Assembly: GCF_025264665.1 (NCBI RefSeq)
Contig: NZ_CP073697.1
Coordinates: 124,001-188,000, forward strand
DNA from: Edaphobacter flagellatus
Lineage (GTDB): Bacteria; Acidobacteriota; Terriglobia; Terriglobales; Acidobacteriaceae
Reading direction: 5' to 3'
DNA: 64,000 nucleotides
Made by a program: the position numbers and the translations under genes. The first letter of the stretch is position 1, and every line of letters begins with the position of its first letter. Of the stretch, positions 1 through 8,400 are shown piece by piece. The notes under the pieces were generated by a model. The model was not told the origin of the DNA, did not search any database, and was given only the letters and a program-made list of their open reading frames with translations.

Positions 1-34
1 CAGGAGAAGAACATCGTTTACAGGAAACCCCACT

Positions 35-62
35 GACCCAGCTTTTCCACAAAAGCTGGGTC
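35..62. repeat. Perfect 12-bp inverted repeat, 4-nt loop
   Basis: GACCCAGCTTTT, loop CCAC, then AAAAGCTGGGTC. The hairpin has no T-run after it, so it is not a classical terminator. It abuts the TCAAGCCCCC motif that opens the small-RNA-like element at 61. It could be a REP-like palindrome or the 3' hairpin of a gene left of the window. Confidence 0.7.
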
Positions 63-198
63 AAGCCCCCTGATTTTCATAAAGATCGCTGTATCAATGA
101 TATAACCCAAAGTTTCGAGCGCCGATTCACTCTACGCTTCCAGCTATAGTTAAAGAACAAGGAAACAAAGGCCCGGATGACGGGCCTTTTGTTTTGTC
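61..198 (+). repeat. Intergenic small-RNA-like element, copy 1
   Basis: This stretch shares an ordered set of blocks with 40781-40921: TCAAGCCCCC at the start, ATTTT soon after, AATGAtATAA about 35 nt in, GCTAtAgTTAAA about 82 nt in, then a GC-rich terminator hairpin. Order and spacing agree within 2-3 nt in both copies, and no ORF spans either. The architecture suggests a small transcript family or a mobile intergenic repeat with its own terminator. The similarity is seen directly; transcription is inferred. Confidence 0.55.
162..198. terminator. Bidirectional rho-independent terminator
   Basis: The stem AAAGGCCCG / CGGGCCTTT closes a 5-nt loop (GATGA). It is followed by TTGTTTTG on the plus strand and preceded by an A-rich run, so it can also act on the minus strand. 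On plus it ends the element beginning at 61; on minus it could end the tRNA cluster. Confidence 0.75.
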
Positions 199-308
199 CG
201 CAGGTATTAAAAGGGGGTGTCTTTATAACCACAATAAATGGAATACTTTGCACAAATTAGTACAGGGGGAGGGGACTACTCATGGCCTTGACATGGAGTC
301 ACTTCTAT

Positions 309-397
309 TGGTGCCCGGAGGGGGACTTGAACCCCCACGACCGGTTAAGGTCTGCGGATTTTAAGTCCGCTGTGTCTGCCGATTTCACCATCCGGGC
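309..397 (-). tRNA. tRNA-Leu(UAA)
   Basis: Reading the minus strand, the acceptor arm GCCCGGA/TCCGGGC is closed by discriminator A and an encoded CCA. The anticodon loop CTTAAAA carries TAA and sits on a GCGGA/TCCGC stem. The class II length and long variable arm fit leucine. It is the last of three tRNA genes in the same direction. Confidence 0.97.
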
Positions 398-576
398 TTA
401 TTGCTTTGAGAGTGGCTTCTAGTATCTTAACGCATTGATTCATCCGGCTCGTCTTCAGGAACCGATCTTCACAACTTGGGCTTGTACTCTGCGTCACGAT
501 GCATATGGCCCATCGACTCATCGATGCGCGAATGCACTCAGCCAGTTTGACTCAGCGATTGTTTTGAGGGGAAATT

Positions 577-651
577 TGGAGGCGCGGGTCGGGATCGAAC
601 CGACGCATAAAGGTTTTGCAGACCTCTCCCTTACCACTTGGGTACCGCGCC
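577..651 (-). tRNA. tRNA-Cys(GCA)
   Basis: The minus strand gives acceptor GGCGCGG/CCGCGCC, discriminator U (typical of cysteine tRNA) and an encoded CCA. The anticodon loop CTGCAAA carries GCA. The T arm GGTTCGATCC is intact. Confidence 0.97.
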
Positions 652-716
652 TCTTGGGGCCGTTCTGTTTCAGCCCTGCAAATTGTATGTGAAGTTTACC
701 GCAGGCAGGGGATGTT

Positions 717-791
717 TGGAGCGGGAGACCGGGGTCGAACCGGCGACATCTTCCTTGGCAAGGAAGCACTCTACCACTGAGCTACTCCCGC
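717..791 (-). tRNA. tRNA-Gly(GCC)
   Basis: The minus strand gives acceptor GCGGGAG/CTCCCGC, discriminator U and an encoded CCA. The anticodon loop TTGCCAA carries GCC, and D arm and T arm (GGTTCGACC) are complete. It is the first gene of the Gly-Cys-Leu cluster and lies about 95 bp past the end of the secretin gene. Confidence 0.97.
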
Positions 792-886
792 TCAACATGA
801 CTAAGTATATCGACCCCGAGGCCAGCGGTCAAACCCTGCAAAAGCCAGGAAACTCCATGCGATCCACAAAGTTCCACACATCCCGA

Positions 887-2866
887 TTAATTCGATTGAC
901 GTTGATTGAATGCAATGCGAGGACCCGCGGTTGCGTTAGAACGATGCTGGACGACATGAGGTGTGATGACCATAACCAGTTCACTTGAGTCCGTCTCGGT
1001 CGTCTTATCTGCCGTAGCTGTCTGAAATCCGGGAAGCTCGCCCAGGCCAGGCAGACCGCTTACGGCAGCCGATTCGGACCGGCTGAGAGAACTGGCAATC
1101 AGCGTACTTTCACCTTCAGCTACGGTGATATCCGAGGAGTACAGACGATTGGCCAAAATGGGAATGTTGTTGAGCGCACTACCTGCAAGAGCCTCAAGTT
1201 TTAGTTTGAGATTCAACCGGATCAGCCCCGATCGCTGAATGGTGGGTTTGGCCTCGAGCGTGAGGCCCAGATCTTCATATTGAAACTGCGGAATAGTGAC
1301 GGAGCCGGACGAGCCGAGATATTGATTGAGCAGACTCTGTGCGCTAACTCCATTGATGGTGGTTCCGGCAAGTGAAGAGGCGTTGCCGGTAATTCCGCTG
1401 GTGTAACTGCCCGTAATGACAGGGTAGCGTGTTCCAGATCGAAAAATGGCTGTCTGTCCGTCACTGGCGCGGAGCAGAATACTGTTGAGTGCCCGGGTAT
1501 CACTGGAATTCAGTGAAAGTTGAAAATTTGTGGACGTATTCGTTGTGATCCCCGACATCGTGAGGCCCCCGCCGAAAAAGCCCACGGTATTGCTCAATAA
1601 CGAGCTCTTTACCAGCCCTGAAGCGATGAGCGCCAGAGCAATTTGGATATTGCTGGCATTCGCCGGAACCAGTCCCTGCGAGATTGCCTGATTGACGAGA
1701 TCCTGATTCTGCTGCACCAGATCGCGCGCCGCGCTGTCGACGTTGTAGACGCCAATCTGCTGCGGCAGCTGTGCGCCAATATTGCGTTGACGCGTGCGAT
1801 CAACCATATAAAGTCGGATGTCGAGCACGACCTCGGCGGCTCCTTCGACCAGGTCGGCAAGGGTAAGATTCAGCGCGGTGATGGTGTCCTCTGGCGCACG
1901 TATGACGAGGCTGCCAGAAGTGGCAAGGACGCTAGCCTGTTTGACGTCAAAGACACTGCGAACAACAGTACCGAGCTCGTTCATCTGCTCTGAGGTAAAT
2001 CCCGGCACGTAGATCGTTTCCTCAAGCTGCCGTTCGAGCCGCTGGTGGTTCTCAACCGTATCCTTCGCAATCAGGACACTGTGCGGATCCAGCGGTACGG
2101 CAAAGGTATTCGTCACATCGAGAACGACCGACGAAGCACGCTCGTAGGCAACGTCATCGAGGTTGAAGCGAATGTTGGAGCTTGGCAGCGAGTCATCAAA
2201 GACGGTACGTATACCAAAGCGCGAGAAGACCTGCGTAATGACCTGCTGCTCGCTAGCATTGATCTCGAAGCTTTGTTTACCTGAAGCAGGGAGCAACGTG
2301 ACCGGCCCCGCAAGAGCCTGAGAATTCTGCTGCCATTGCGATCGAGGATCGCTGATTGGCCTGATCTCCGTACGAAACGAAGCGGATGGAGAAGGCGTGC
2401 CCGCATACTGAGCGATGGAACTACTTTCAGGATCGAGTTTGCGTGCCTCGGCCAGGAGGCTCTCAGCTTTATCCGTATGACCCAGCATGCGCGCTTTGCC
2501 GGCTTCCAAAACGAGCGACGAGATGCGATGCTCATGCGCCAAAACGGCACCCTGGACATAGTCGGCGTTTTGAGGGTTGAGCAAGGCGGCCTTCGCAAAG
2601 CGTGCCTCGGCCCCGGCAAGATCACCTCGGTCGAGTAATCGCGCTCCGGCCAGATAGTTGTCGTCGGCCTCGCGTAATTGTCGTGGACTGGGCTGTTTGG
2701 AAGAAGAAGGCTGGGTTGATGATTCTGCCGTGGTCTTTGATTCGTTTGCGGATTGCCCATCCGGCTGCTGCGCATAGCTAAAAGCGCTGAGAGTCGAGAT
2801 AGCGAGCGCAAAAGCGACAAATGATTGCCGCAGGCTGAACGCGCGGTCTTGTGGGCAGGGCATCAT
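887..2866 (-). CDS. Secretin-type outer-membrane protein with TPR and N-domains
   Basis: The 659-residue product begins with a signal peptide (cleavage predicted near residue 33, after FSYA). Residues about 60-155 look like tetratricopeptide repeats. An STN/N0-like secretin N-domain follows at about 190-260, and a type II/III secretin channel domain fills roughly 390-640. Diagnostic stretches are GLTLEAKPTI, LPGLGELPGF and the terminal VMVITPHVV, matching the gate and C-terminal strands of GspD/PilQ. It should form an oligomeric outer-membrane pore. No other type II secretion or pilus assembly gene adjoins it; only a prepilin peptidase occurs, 29 kb away. It follows a Fis-type HTH gene by about 30 bp and probably shares its transcript. 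The family is clear; the substrate is unknown. Confidence 0.85.
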   Translation of the reverse strand: MMPCPQDRAFSLRQSFVAFALAISTLSAFSYAQQPDGQSANESKTTAESSTQPSSSKQPSPRQLREADDNYLAGARLLDRGDLAGAEARFAKAALLNPQNADYVQGAVLAHEHRISSLVLEAGKARMLGHTDKAESLLAEARKLDPESSSIAQYAGTPSPSASFRTEIRPISDPRSQWQQNSQALAGPVTLLPASGKQSFEINASEQQVITQVFSRFGIRTVFDDSLPSSNIRFNLDDVAYERASSVVLDVTNTFAVPLDPHSVLIAKDTVENHQRLERQLEETIYVPGFTSEQMNELGTVVRSVFDVKQASVLATSGSLVIRAPEDTITALNLTLADLVEGAAEVVLDIRLYMVDRTRQRNIGAQLPQQIGVYNVDSAARDLVQQNQDLVNQAISQGLVPANASNIQIALALIASGLVKSSLLSNTVGFFGGGLTMSGITTNTSTNFQLSLNSSDTRALNSILLRASDGQTAIFRSGTRYPVITGSYTSGITGNASSLAGTTINGVSAQSLLNQYLGSSGSVTIPQFQYEDLGLTLEAKPTIQRSGLIRLNLKLKLEALAGSALNNIPILANRLYSSDITVAEGESTLIASSLSRSESAAVSGLPGLGELPGFQTATADKTTETDSSELVMVITPHVVQHRSNATAGPRIAFNQRQSN

Positions 2867-2895
2867 CGACTGCTGATTTAGACGAACGTTAGCAG

Positions 2896-3186
2896 TTAAC
2901 GGCTGCCGACCAGACTACGGGCGATGCTTTCGATACGCGGCCGCTCGCTGACTGGAGGACGGCGCATGCCATTGCGAATCAGCGAAGTGTTCAGGTCGAG
3001 CTCGGCGAGTGTGCGGCTCAGTGTATTGCGGTGCATGCCCAACTCTTCAGCGGCCTTGCACTGGTTGCCCTTATGATGCGCGAGAACTTCGAAGATGTAG
3101 CGCCGTTTGAACTGGCGAACAGCCTCTGCATAGGAAACGCCGGCACTGTGCATCTGAATAACGAGACCATCCAATTCGCGCTTCAA
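2896..3186 (-). CDS. Fis-family helix-turn-helix protein
   Basis: A 96-residue protein with a Fis-type HTH at about residues 42-66: the stretch GNQCKAAEELGMHRNTL is the typical DNA-binding helix pair also found at the C-terminus of NtrC-family activators. There is no AAA+ or receiver domain, so it resembles a free Fis/HTH_8 regulator or nucleoid protein. The start is TTG, supported by AAGGAG six bases upstream. It lies between the CvpA-like gene and the secretin gene, all reading leftward, so it may be an operon member. Targets cannot be told from sequence. Confidence 0.85.
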   Translation of the reverse strand: MKRELDGLVIQMHSAGVSYAEAVRQFKRRYIFEVLAHHKGNQCKAAEELGMHRNTLSRTLAELDLNTSLIRNGMRRPPVSERPRIESIARSLVGSR

Positions 3187-3236
3187 AGGGAACTCCTTGT
3201 CGTGTCGTCTGCTGTGCGACCTTCCCCATTGTGACC

Positions 3237-3773
3237 TTAGTTGTGCTGCTTGATCCAGTCGGCAGTGTTGTGCTTGATCTGTGAGGCCCCGTCCAGAATC
3301 CGTTGCGCAAGGTCGTGAGGTACAACGAAGGATACCGCATGTGCCCCGGCAAGGAAATAGGGTGCCAGCCGGGAATTTTTAACCCAGGCCGTTTCGGGCA
3401 GAAATGCGCTGATGGCCATCAGGATGGCAACGCCGATCAGGCAGCCGCGCAGCAACCCAAAGACGGCTCCTCCCAGGCGGTTGAAGAATCCCAGTCCGAT
3501 GGCATGTGCTGTAGTGTGAACCAGTCGCCCTGCGACGGTTGCCGCAATCATGACCCCAATGGCAATTAAAAGAAAGGCCGCGACGTTAGCTATGGCAGGA
3601 TTCGAAATCACACGACTAAGAAGGGCTGCCAGTTGCATATAGTTCCATGCTGCAAGCAGGACTCCCGCAATCAACCCGATCAGTGAGAACAACTCACGCA
3701 CCAGACCGCGCAGGAAAGCCTGCACGGTGGAGTAGACAAGCGGAGTGAGCAACAGCAAGTCGAAAGGTGTCAT
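3237..3773 (-). CDS. CvpA family membrane protein
   Basis: About 178 residues with four predicted membrane segments (near 5-25, 30-50, 65-90, 103-125). The pattern FDLLLLTPL, FLRGLVRELFSLIG and FNRLGGAVFGLLRG is characteristic of CvpA/colicin V production proteins. In enterobacteria cvpA sits beside purF, and here it follows purC by about 13 bp, so the purine link is kept with a different pur gene. The start could be the ATG used here or a GTG two codons upstream; neither has a clear ribosome site. Exact role unknown; CvpA homologues affect envelope integrity and biofilm. Confidence 0.85.
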   Translation of the reverse strand: MTPFDLLLLTPLVYSTVQAFLRGLVRELFSLIGLIAGVLLAAWNYMQLAALLSRVISNPAIANVAAFLLIAIGVMIAATVAGRLVHTTAHAIGLGFFNRLGGAVFGLLRGCLIGVAILMAISAFLPETAWVKNSRLAPYFLAGAHAVSFVVPHDLAQRILDGASQIKHNTADWIKQHN

Positions 3774-3786
3774 TGGCACCGGTATT

Positions 3787-4683
3787 TTAGAGCGTGGTGC
3801 GTCCGGTAATCAGCCGGTAGGCATCAAGATACTTAGCCCTGGTGCGTTCGACCACATCCGCAGGCAGAGCCGGAGCTGGAGCCTGCTTATTCCAACGGAT
3901 GGACTCAAGATAGTCACGGACATACTGCTTGTCGAACGATGGCTGCGGGCCGCCCGGCGCATAGCCGTCCGCCGGCCAGTATCGAGATGAGTCCGGGGTC
4001 AGGACCTCATCGGCTAGCACGATCTCCCCATCGATCAGTCCAAACTCGAACTTCGTGTCGGCAAGGATAAGCCCACGACTCTCAGCATGCTTGGATGCCT
4101 TCTCGAAGATATCCAGTGTCAATTTGCGCAGGGCTTGGGCATAGTCAGCACCAATGGCGGAGACGACCGCCTCAAAGGAGATGTTTTCATCATGGCCGCC
4201 TGTATTGATCTTGGCCGCAGGAGTAAAGATTGGCTCGGGCAGCCGCTCAGACTCGCGCAGTCCGGCAGGCAGCTTGATACCACAGACCGAGCCATTTGCC
4301 TGATAGTCCTTCCAGCCGGAGCCGGAGAGATAGGCACGAACGACGCATTCGACTGGAAACATCTGCGCGCGGCGTACGATCATGCTGCGTCCGGCAAGCT
4401 GATCCAGATATGGCTGCAGCGAAGCAGGGAACTGTGCGGGATCGGCCGTCAGGACATGGTTCTGCACCGTGTCCTTGAGGAAGTCAAACCAGAACAAGGA
4501 GAGCTGGGTAAGAATCCGGCCTTTGTCGGGAACGCCAGTCGCCAGGACATGATCGAAGGCCGAGATTCGGTCAGAGGCCACAAAAAGAAGCTCATGCTCG
4601 CTCAGCGTGTAGATGTCGCGAACTTTGCCGCGTGCGGTAAGAGGAAGCGAGCCGAGACTGGTTTCAAGAAGCGCGTTCTGCAT
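3787..4683 (-). CDS. purC: SAICAR synthase
   Basis: This enzyme condenses CAIR with aspartate using ATP in de novo purine synthesis. The 298-residue reading starts at MQNALLETSLG; the frame stays open another 82 codons upstream, but that extension is unlike the family. Family motifs include GKVRDIY, ASDRISAFDHVL, FPVECVVRAYLSGSGW and DTKFEFGL, followed by LADEVLTPDSSRYW. The length fits the larger single-domain form common in bacteria of this type. It precedes the CvpA-like gene by only a few bases and follows a membrane protein gene. Confidence 0.96.
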   Translation of the reverse strand: MQNALLETSLGSLPLTARGKVRDIYTLSEHELLFVASDRISAFDHVLATGVPDKGRILTQLSLFWFDFLKDTVQNHVLTADPAQFPASLQPYLDQLAGRSMIVRRAQMFPVECVVRAYLSGSGWKDYQANGSVCGIKLPAGLRESERLPEPIFTPAAKINTGGHDENISFEAVVSAIGADYAQALRKLTLDIFEKASKHAESRGLILADTKFEFGLIDGEIVLADEVLTPDSSRYWPADGYAPGGPQPSFDKQYVRDYLESIRWNKQAPAPALPADVVERTRAKYLDAYRLITGRTTL

Positions 4684-4735
4684 CACTATTGACGGTACCA
4701 CCTTCCGGGTTGTTATCGCTGTGAAGCTGCCTGCG

Positions 4736-5365
4736 TTATCGAAGAGGCAAGACCAGGTCGATTGCCGCTTGTTTGCCGGAACGTCCAGGGCAGTAGAAAC
4801 GTACCGACTTCGTGTTTGGTGGCCTGGTGACGGTAGCGGCGGCGATATCGCATTCCTCATCGCTGAAAGAGCTACGTTGCAGGCGATGGCGAAGAAAGGG
4901 AGCAAAGGGTGGCTTGTAAAAGACGACAAGGTCTACGCCGGAGTGTCCAGTGGAAGTCGGGTCCCAGGGAGTGCGCTCAACAATATAGTTTCCGCCGATG
5001 GAGAACATGTCTGCCGGTGAAGTGTCGAAGAGGCCCGTCAGCGGAAACAGCAGGGTCGATCCAAAAATCGGAATCAGCAGCACGAATGCGCTAAAGGATG
5101 TAAGCCAGCGCGGAGGCAGAAGGCTGAAGCGAATCAACAGGATTTCATAGCTGATGACCGCAGCCCAACAGAACAGGGCGTCTAAATAAGGTGAAATAGT
5201 GAACCACTGGGTGGCTGCGGCGACCAATCGCAGTGTGACGAACACGATCGCGATCAGCAGAATCGACCGCTCAAGCCTGCGGGGCAGGCGGAACCAGTAG
5301 GCACGCAGGGCCAGCATCGCTGCAGTCACAGCAAGGAGCAGGCCGATGGTCTGGGGAAAATGCAT
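4736..5365 (-). CDS. Hypothetical four-TM membrane protein
   Basis: I do not recognise the family. The 209-residue product has four hydrophobic stretches (about residues 5-25, 33-52, 58-80, 88-110), then a soluble, polar C-terminal half with no motif I know. It lies between smc and purC on the same strand with gaps of about 75 and 50 bp, so it is probably co-transcribed. No ribosome site is obvious before the ATG. It is likely an inner-membrane protein with a cytoplasmic or periplasmic tail. Confidence 0.65.
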   Translation of the reverse strand: MHFPQTIGLLLAVTAAMLALRAYWFRLPRRLERSILLIAIVFVTLRLVAAATQWFTISPYLDALFCWAAVISYEILLIRFSLLPPRWLTSFSAFVLLIPIFGSTLLFPLTGLFDTSPADMFSIGGNYIVERTPWDPTSTGHSGVDLVVFYKPPFAPFLRHRLQRSSFSDEECDIAAATVTRPPNTKSVRFYCPGRSGKQAAIDLVLPLR

Positions 5366-5442
5366 GCTCTGAGTAGCTTAGTGCAGCGGAGAAAGGATGG
5401 TTGCGAGTGGCCGGAGCCCAGAGGCAGCTCCGGCCATCTGAT

Positions 5443-8400
5443 TTAGGCGACCGCCCGGCGCGTTGCCGAATCGTCGCGGCGGTTCAGGTTGACGCTGACA
5501 ATCTTCGAGACGCCGGGTTCCTGCATCGTGACGCCGTAGATGATGTCTGCCTGTGCCATCGTTCGTTTGCTGTGCGTGATGACCACAAACTGCGTTGTAG
5601 CGCTCATGTCGTGAATCAGCTTCGCAAAGCGGCCGACGTTGGTCTCGTCCAGCGGCGCGTCCACCTCGTCGAGAATGCAGAAGGGAGCAGGCTGGAACTG
5701 GAAGATACCGACCAGCAGCGAGAGTGCCGTGAGGGCCTTCTCTCCACCTGAGAGCAGCAGAACATTCTGCAGCTTTTTGCCTGGAGGCGAGGCGATGATG
5801 TCGATGCCGCTCTCCGCCGAATTCTCCGCATCGGTAAGTTTCATGTGGGCCTGACCACCGCCGAAGAGTTTGGTGAAGGTAACCGAGAAGTTTTCGTTGA
5901 TGATGGCAAAGGCCTCGTCGAACTTCTGTTTGGAGACCTCATCAATTTCTTTGATCGACGCCTGCGTATTTTCGATCGAGTCCAGCAGGTCCTTGCGCTG
6001 TGTCTCAAGGAAAGTGTGACGCTGCGCTGTCTCGTTGTACTCCTCGAGCGCCATCATATTGACCGGGCCCATCGATTCCAGCTTCTGTTTCAGCGTGCGG
6101 GATTCTTCCTCTTCCGTGTGCAGTGCTTCGCCTTCAATGCGAGCAATCGTCTCATCAGAGCGCAATGTAGCGGCTTCGACAGCAAGATCGTTAAGGCAGG
6201 TTGCTTCGATATGCTCGATGTCCGATGCCAGCTTTGCCGCACGTGCGGTCAGCTCGGCACGTTGCTCGCGCAGAGCCTCGGTCTCGTGGCGCAGCGTGCG
6301 AAGCTGCTGGTCGAGAGTCGCAAGGGCCGCGCGCAGCTCACCCGCCTCAGCGGTAAGGCGTGCTCCTTCGGCGACCGCTGCAGCACGTGTCTCCGTCAGC
6401 TCACTATGCTGGGCTGCAAGGGCAGAGGTCTCCTCCTCGCGACGCAGCTTTTCAGCACCGGAGGCGGCGAGCTGCTGTTCCAGCTGCTGAATGCGCTGGT
6501 TCTGCCCCTGATAGACGCGCGAGGTCTGGTCGAAGTTTGCCTGGGCATTGCGCCGCCGTTCCTCCAGCCCGGCAAGAGAAGCTGAGGCCTCAGCCGCCGA
6601 CTGCTGAAGCTGCTCGCGACGCGAACGCAGCTCATCCAGACGGCTCTGAAGCTCTGCAAGCGAGCCCTCAAGCGCGTTTCGCTCCGCATCGAGAGTCTCC
6701 GCGTCCTGCCGCTTGCGTGCAATCAGGTCCGTCTTCTGATTGCGAGCGTCGCGGTTGCGCTCAGTAGAAAGCGACCACTCCTGCAAACGGCGCTCGATGC
6801 GAGCCGTCTCCGATTCCATCTGACGCAGCGCAGCGCCGGAGTTCGCAGCTTCGCGCTCTGCTTCGCGGCGTTCCTGCGTCTGGCTCTCAATGGCTGCGTT
6901 GAGGTCGGCAATCTGACGGCCGAGATCAGCCGTTGTCAGCTCCGTCTTCGCCAGTTCTTGCTCGGCCTGGTCAAGCTTCTGCTGTACCTCAGTAAGTTCG
7001 CGCTTCAGAGCCAGAGGGCCCTGTGCCCGCGGGCGGCCTCCCGTTACAGTGACATTGTGGAACGTCTCTCCGGCAGGGGAGAGAAAGAACGCATGCGGAT
7101 TCGAGAGCGCGAGCGAACGTGCCGTGTACGAGTCAGGCGCGATATAACCCTCGCGCAGCTTCGGCAGGATGACTTCAAGCGACTTTCCGAATCCATCGAG
7201 AACGCGGACGCATTCTCGGAGCGGCGTGACGCCTTCAATAGATTGCGTGTTGGCCGCAGCCTCGCTCGCCATCCCTTCTGCGAAGGAGAAATTTGCCTGC
7301 GCATCGTTCGGATGGACAAGGAAGGTGGCGCGTCCGGCGACGTCTGTTTGTAGCAGATGCATGCCCGCATTGGCTGCGTCCCAGCTCTTGACGACGATGT
7401 AGTTCAGTTCATCGCGAAGGAACTCGTCAACAACGCTCTCGTACTTGCCATCGACCTCAAGAAAATCTGCAAGTGTGCCAACGGGAGCCATCGTGCCGGA
7501 CTCTGCCGCTTTGCTCGATTTGAAGATATTCCGTACCGTTTCCGTCGAGTAGCTGTGATCGCGAATCAGCCCTTCGAGCGAGTTACGCCGGCCGCTCAGG
7601 GTCGCCAGTTCGCCACGCAGCTGATCGCCGCGGCGCTTGCTTTCGTTCTCTTCCTTGCGCTTGGACTCAACCTGCAGCCTCCGCTCGGCGATCTCAGCCT
7701 CCAGGCGCTTCAGCCGCTCGGTGACCGACTCGAAGGAGATTTTCACCTGACCACGCTGCAGTCCAAGCGCATCCAATTCCTGTCGTGCTGTCTCGGACTC
7801 ATTCGTCAGGCGCTGCGCCTCCTGCTCCAGCCCTGCGAGAGAAGCCTCCGCCTGCGCGATCTCGTTGCGTGCCTGAGAAGCACGCTGTACAAGCTGCAGC
7901 GTCTGGCGGCGATTCTGCTCTGCCTGCTGTTCGGCCGCCTGCAATGCACGTACCGCCTCTTGCGCCTGCTGCTGCTGCTGCTGTACGGATTGGCGCGAAC
8001 CGGTGGCCTCATTGGTTGCGTTCTCCAGAAAGCTCCGATGCTGTTCCAACTCACCAGCCAGCGACGTAAGCTGCTCGCGAGCCTGCTCCAGATCGCTCGC
8101 GCCTGTTGTCAATCTTTCTGTCAGTTCAGCAATCCGATCAGTGTTCGATGCCGTTCGCGCTGTGATGCGCTCCAGCTCAACAGCCGATTGATTAGCCCGC
8201 GCTCCGGCTTCACGAATCTGCTGGTCCAGCGCATAGCCGCGGTTGATGCCCTCGGTATGCTCTGCATCCATCTGCTCCAGCGTCGCGGCCTGTGCATCGA
8301 TCTGCGTGGCAAGCGCAGCAATCTTTTCAGATGCGGCAGCCTGTTCTGTATCGAGTTGGGCCATCCGGCTGGCGAGCACGACACGCAGACGTGTACGCAG

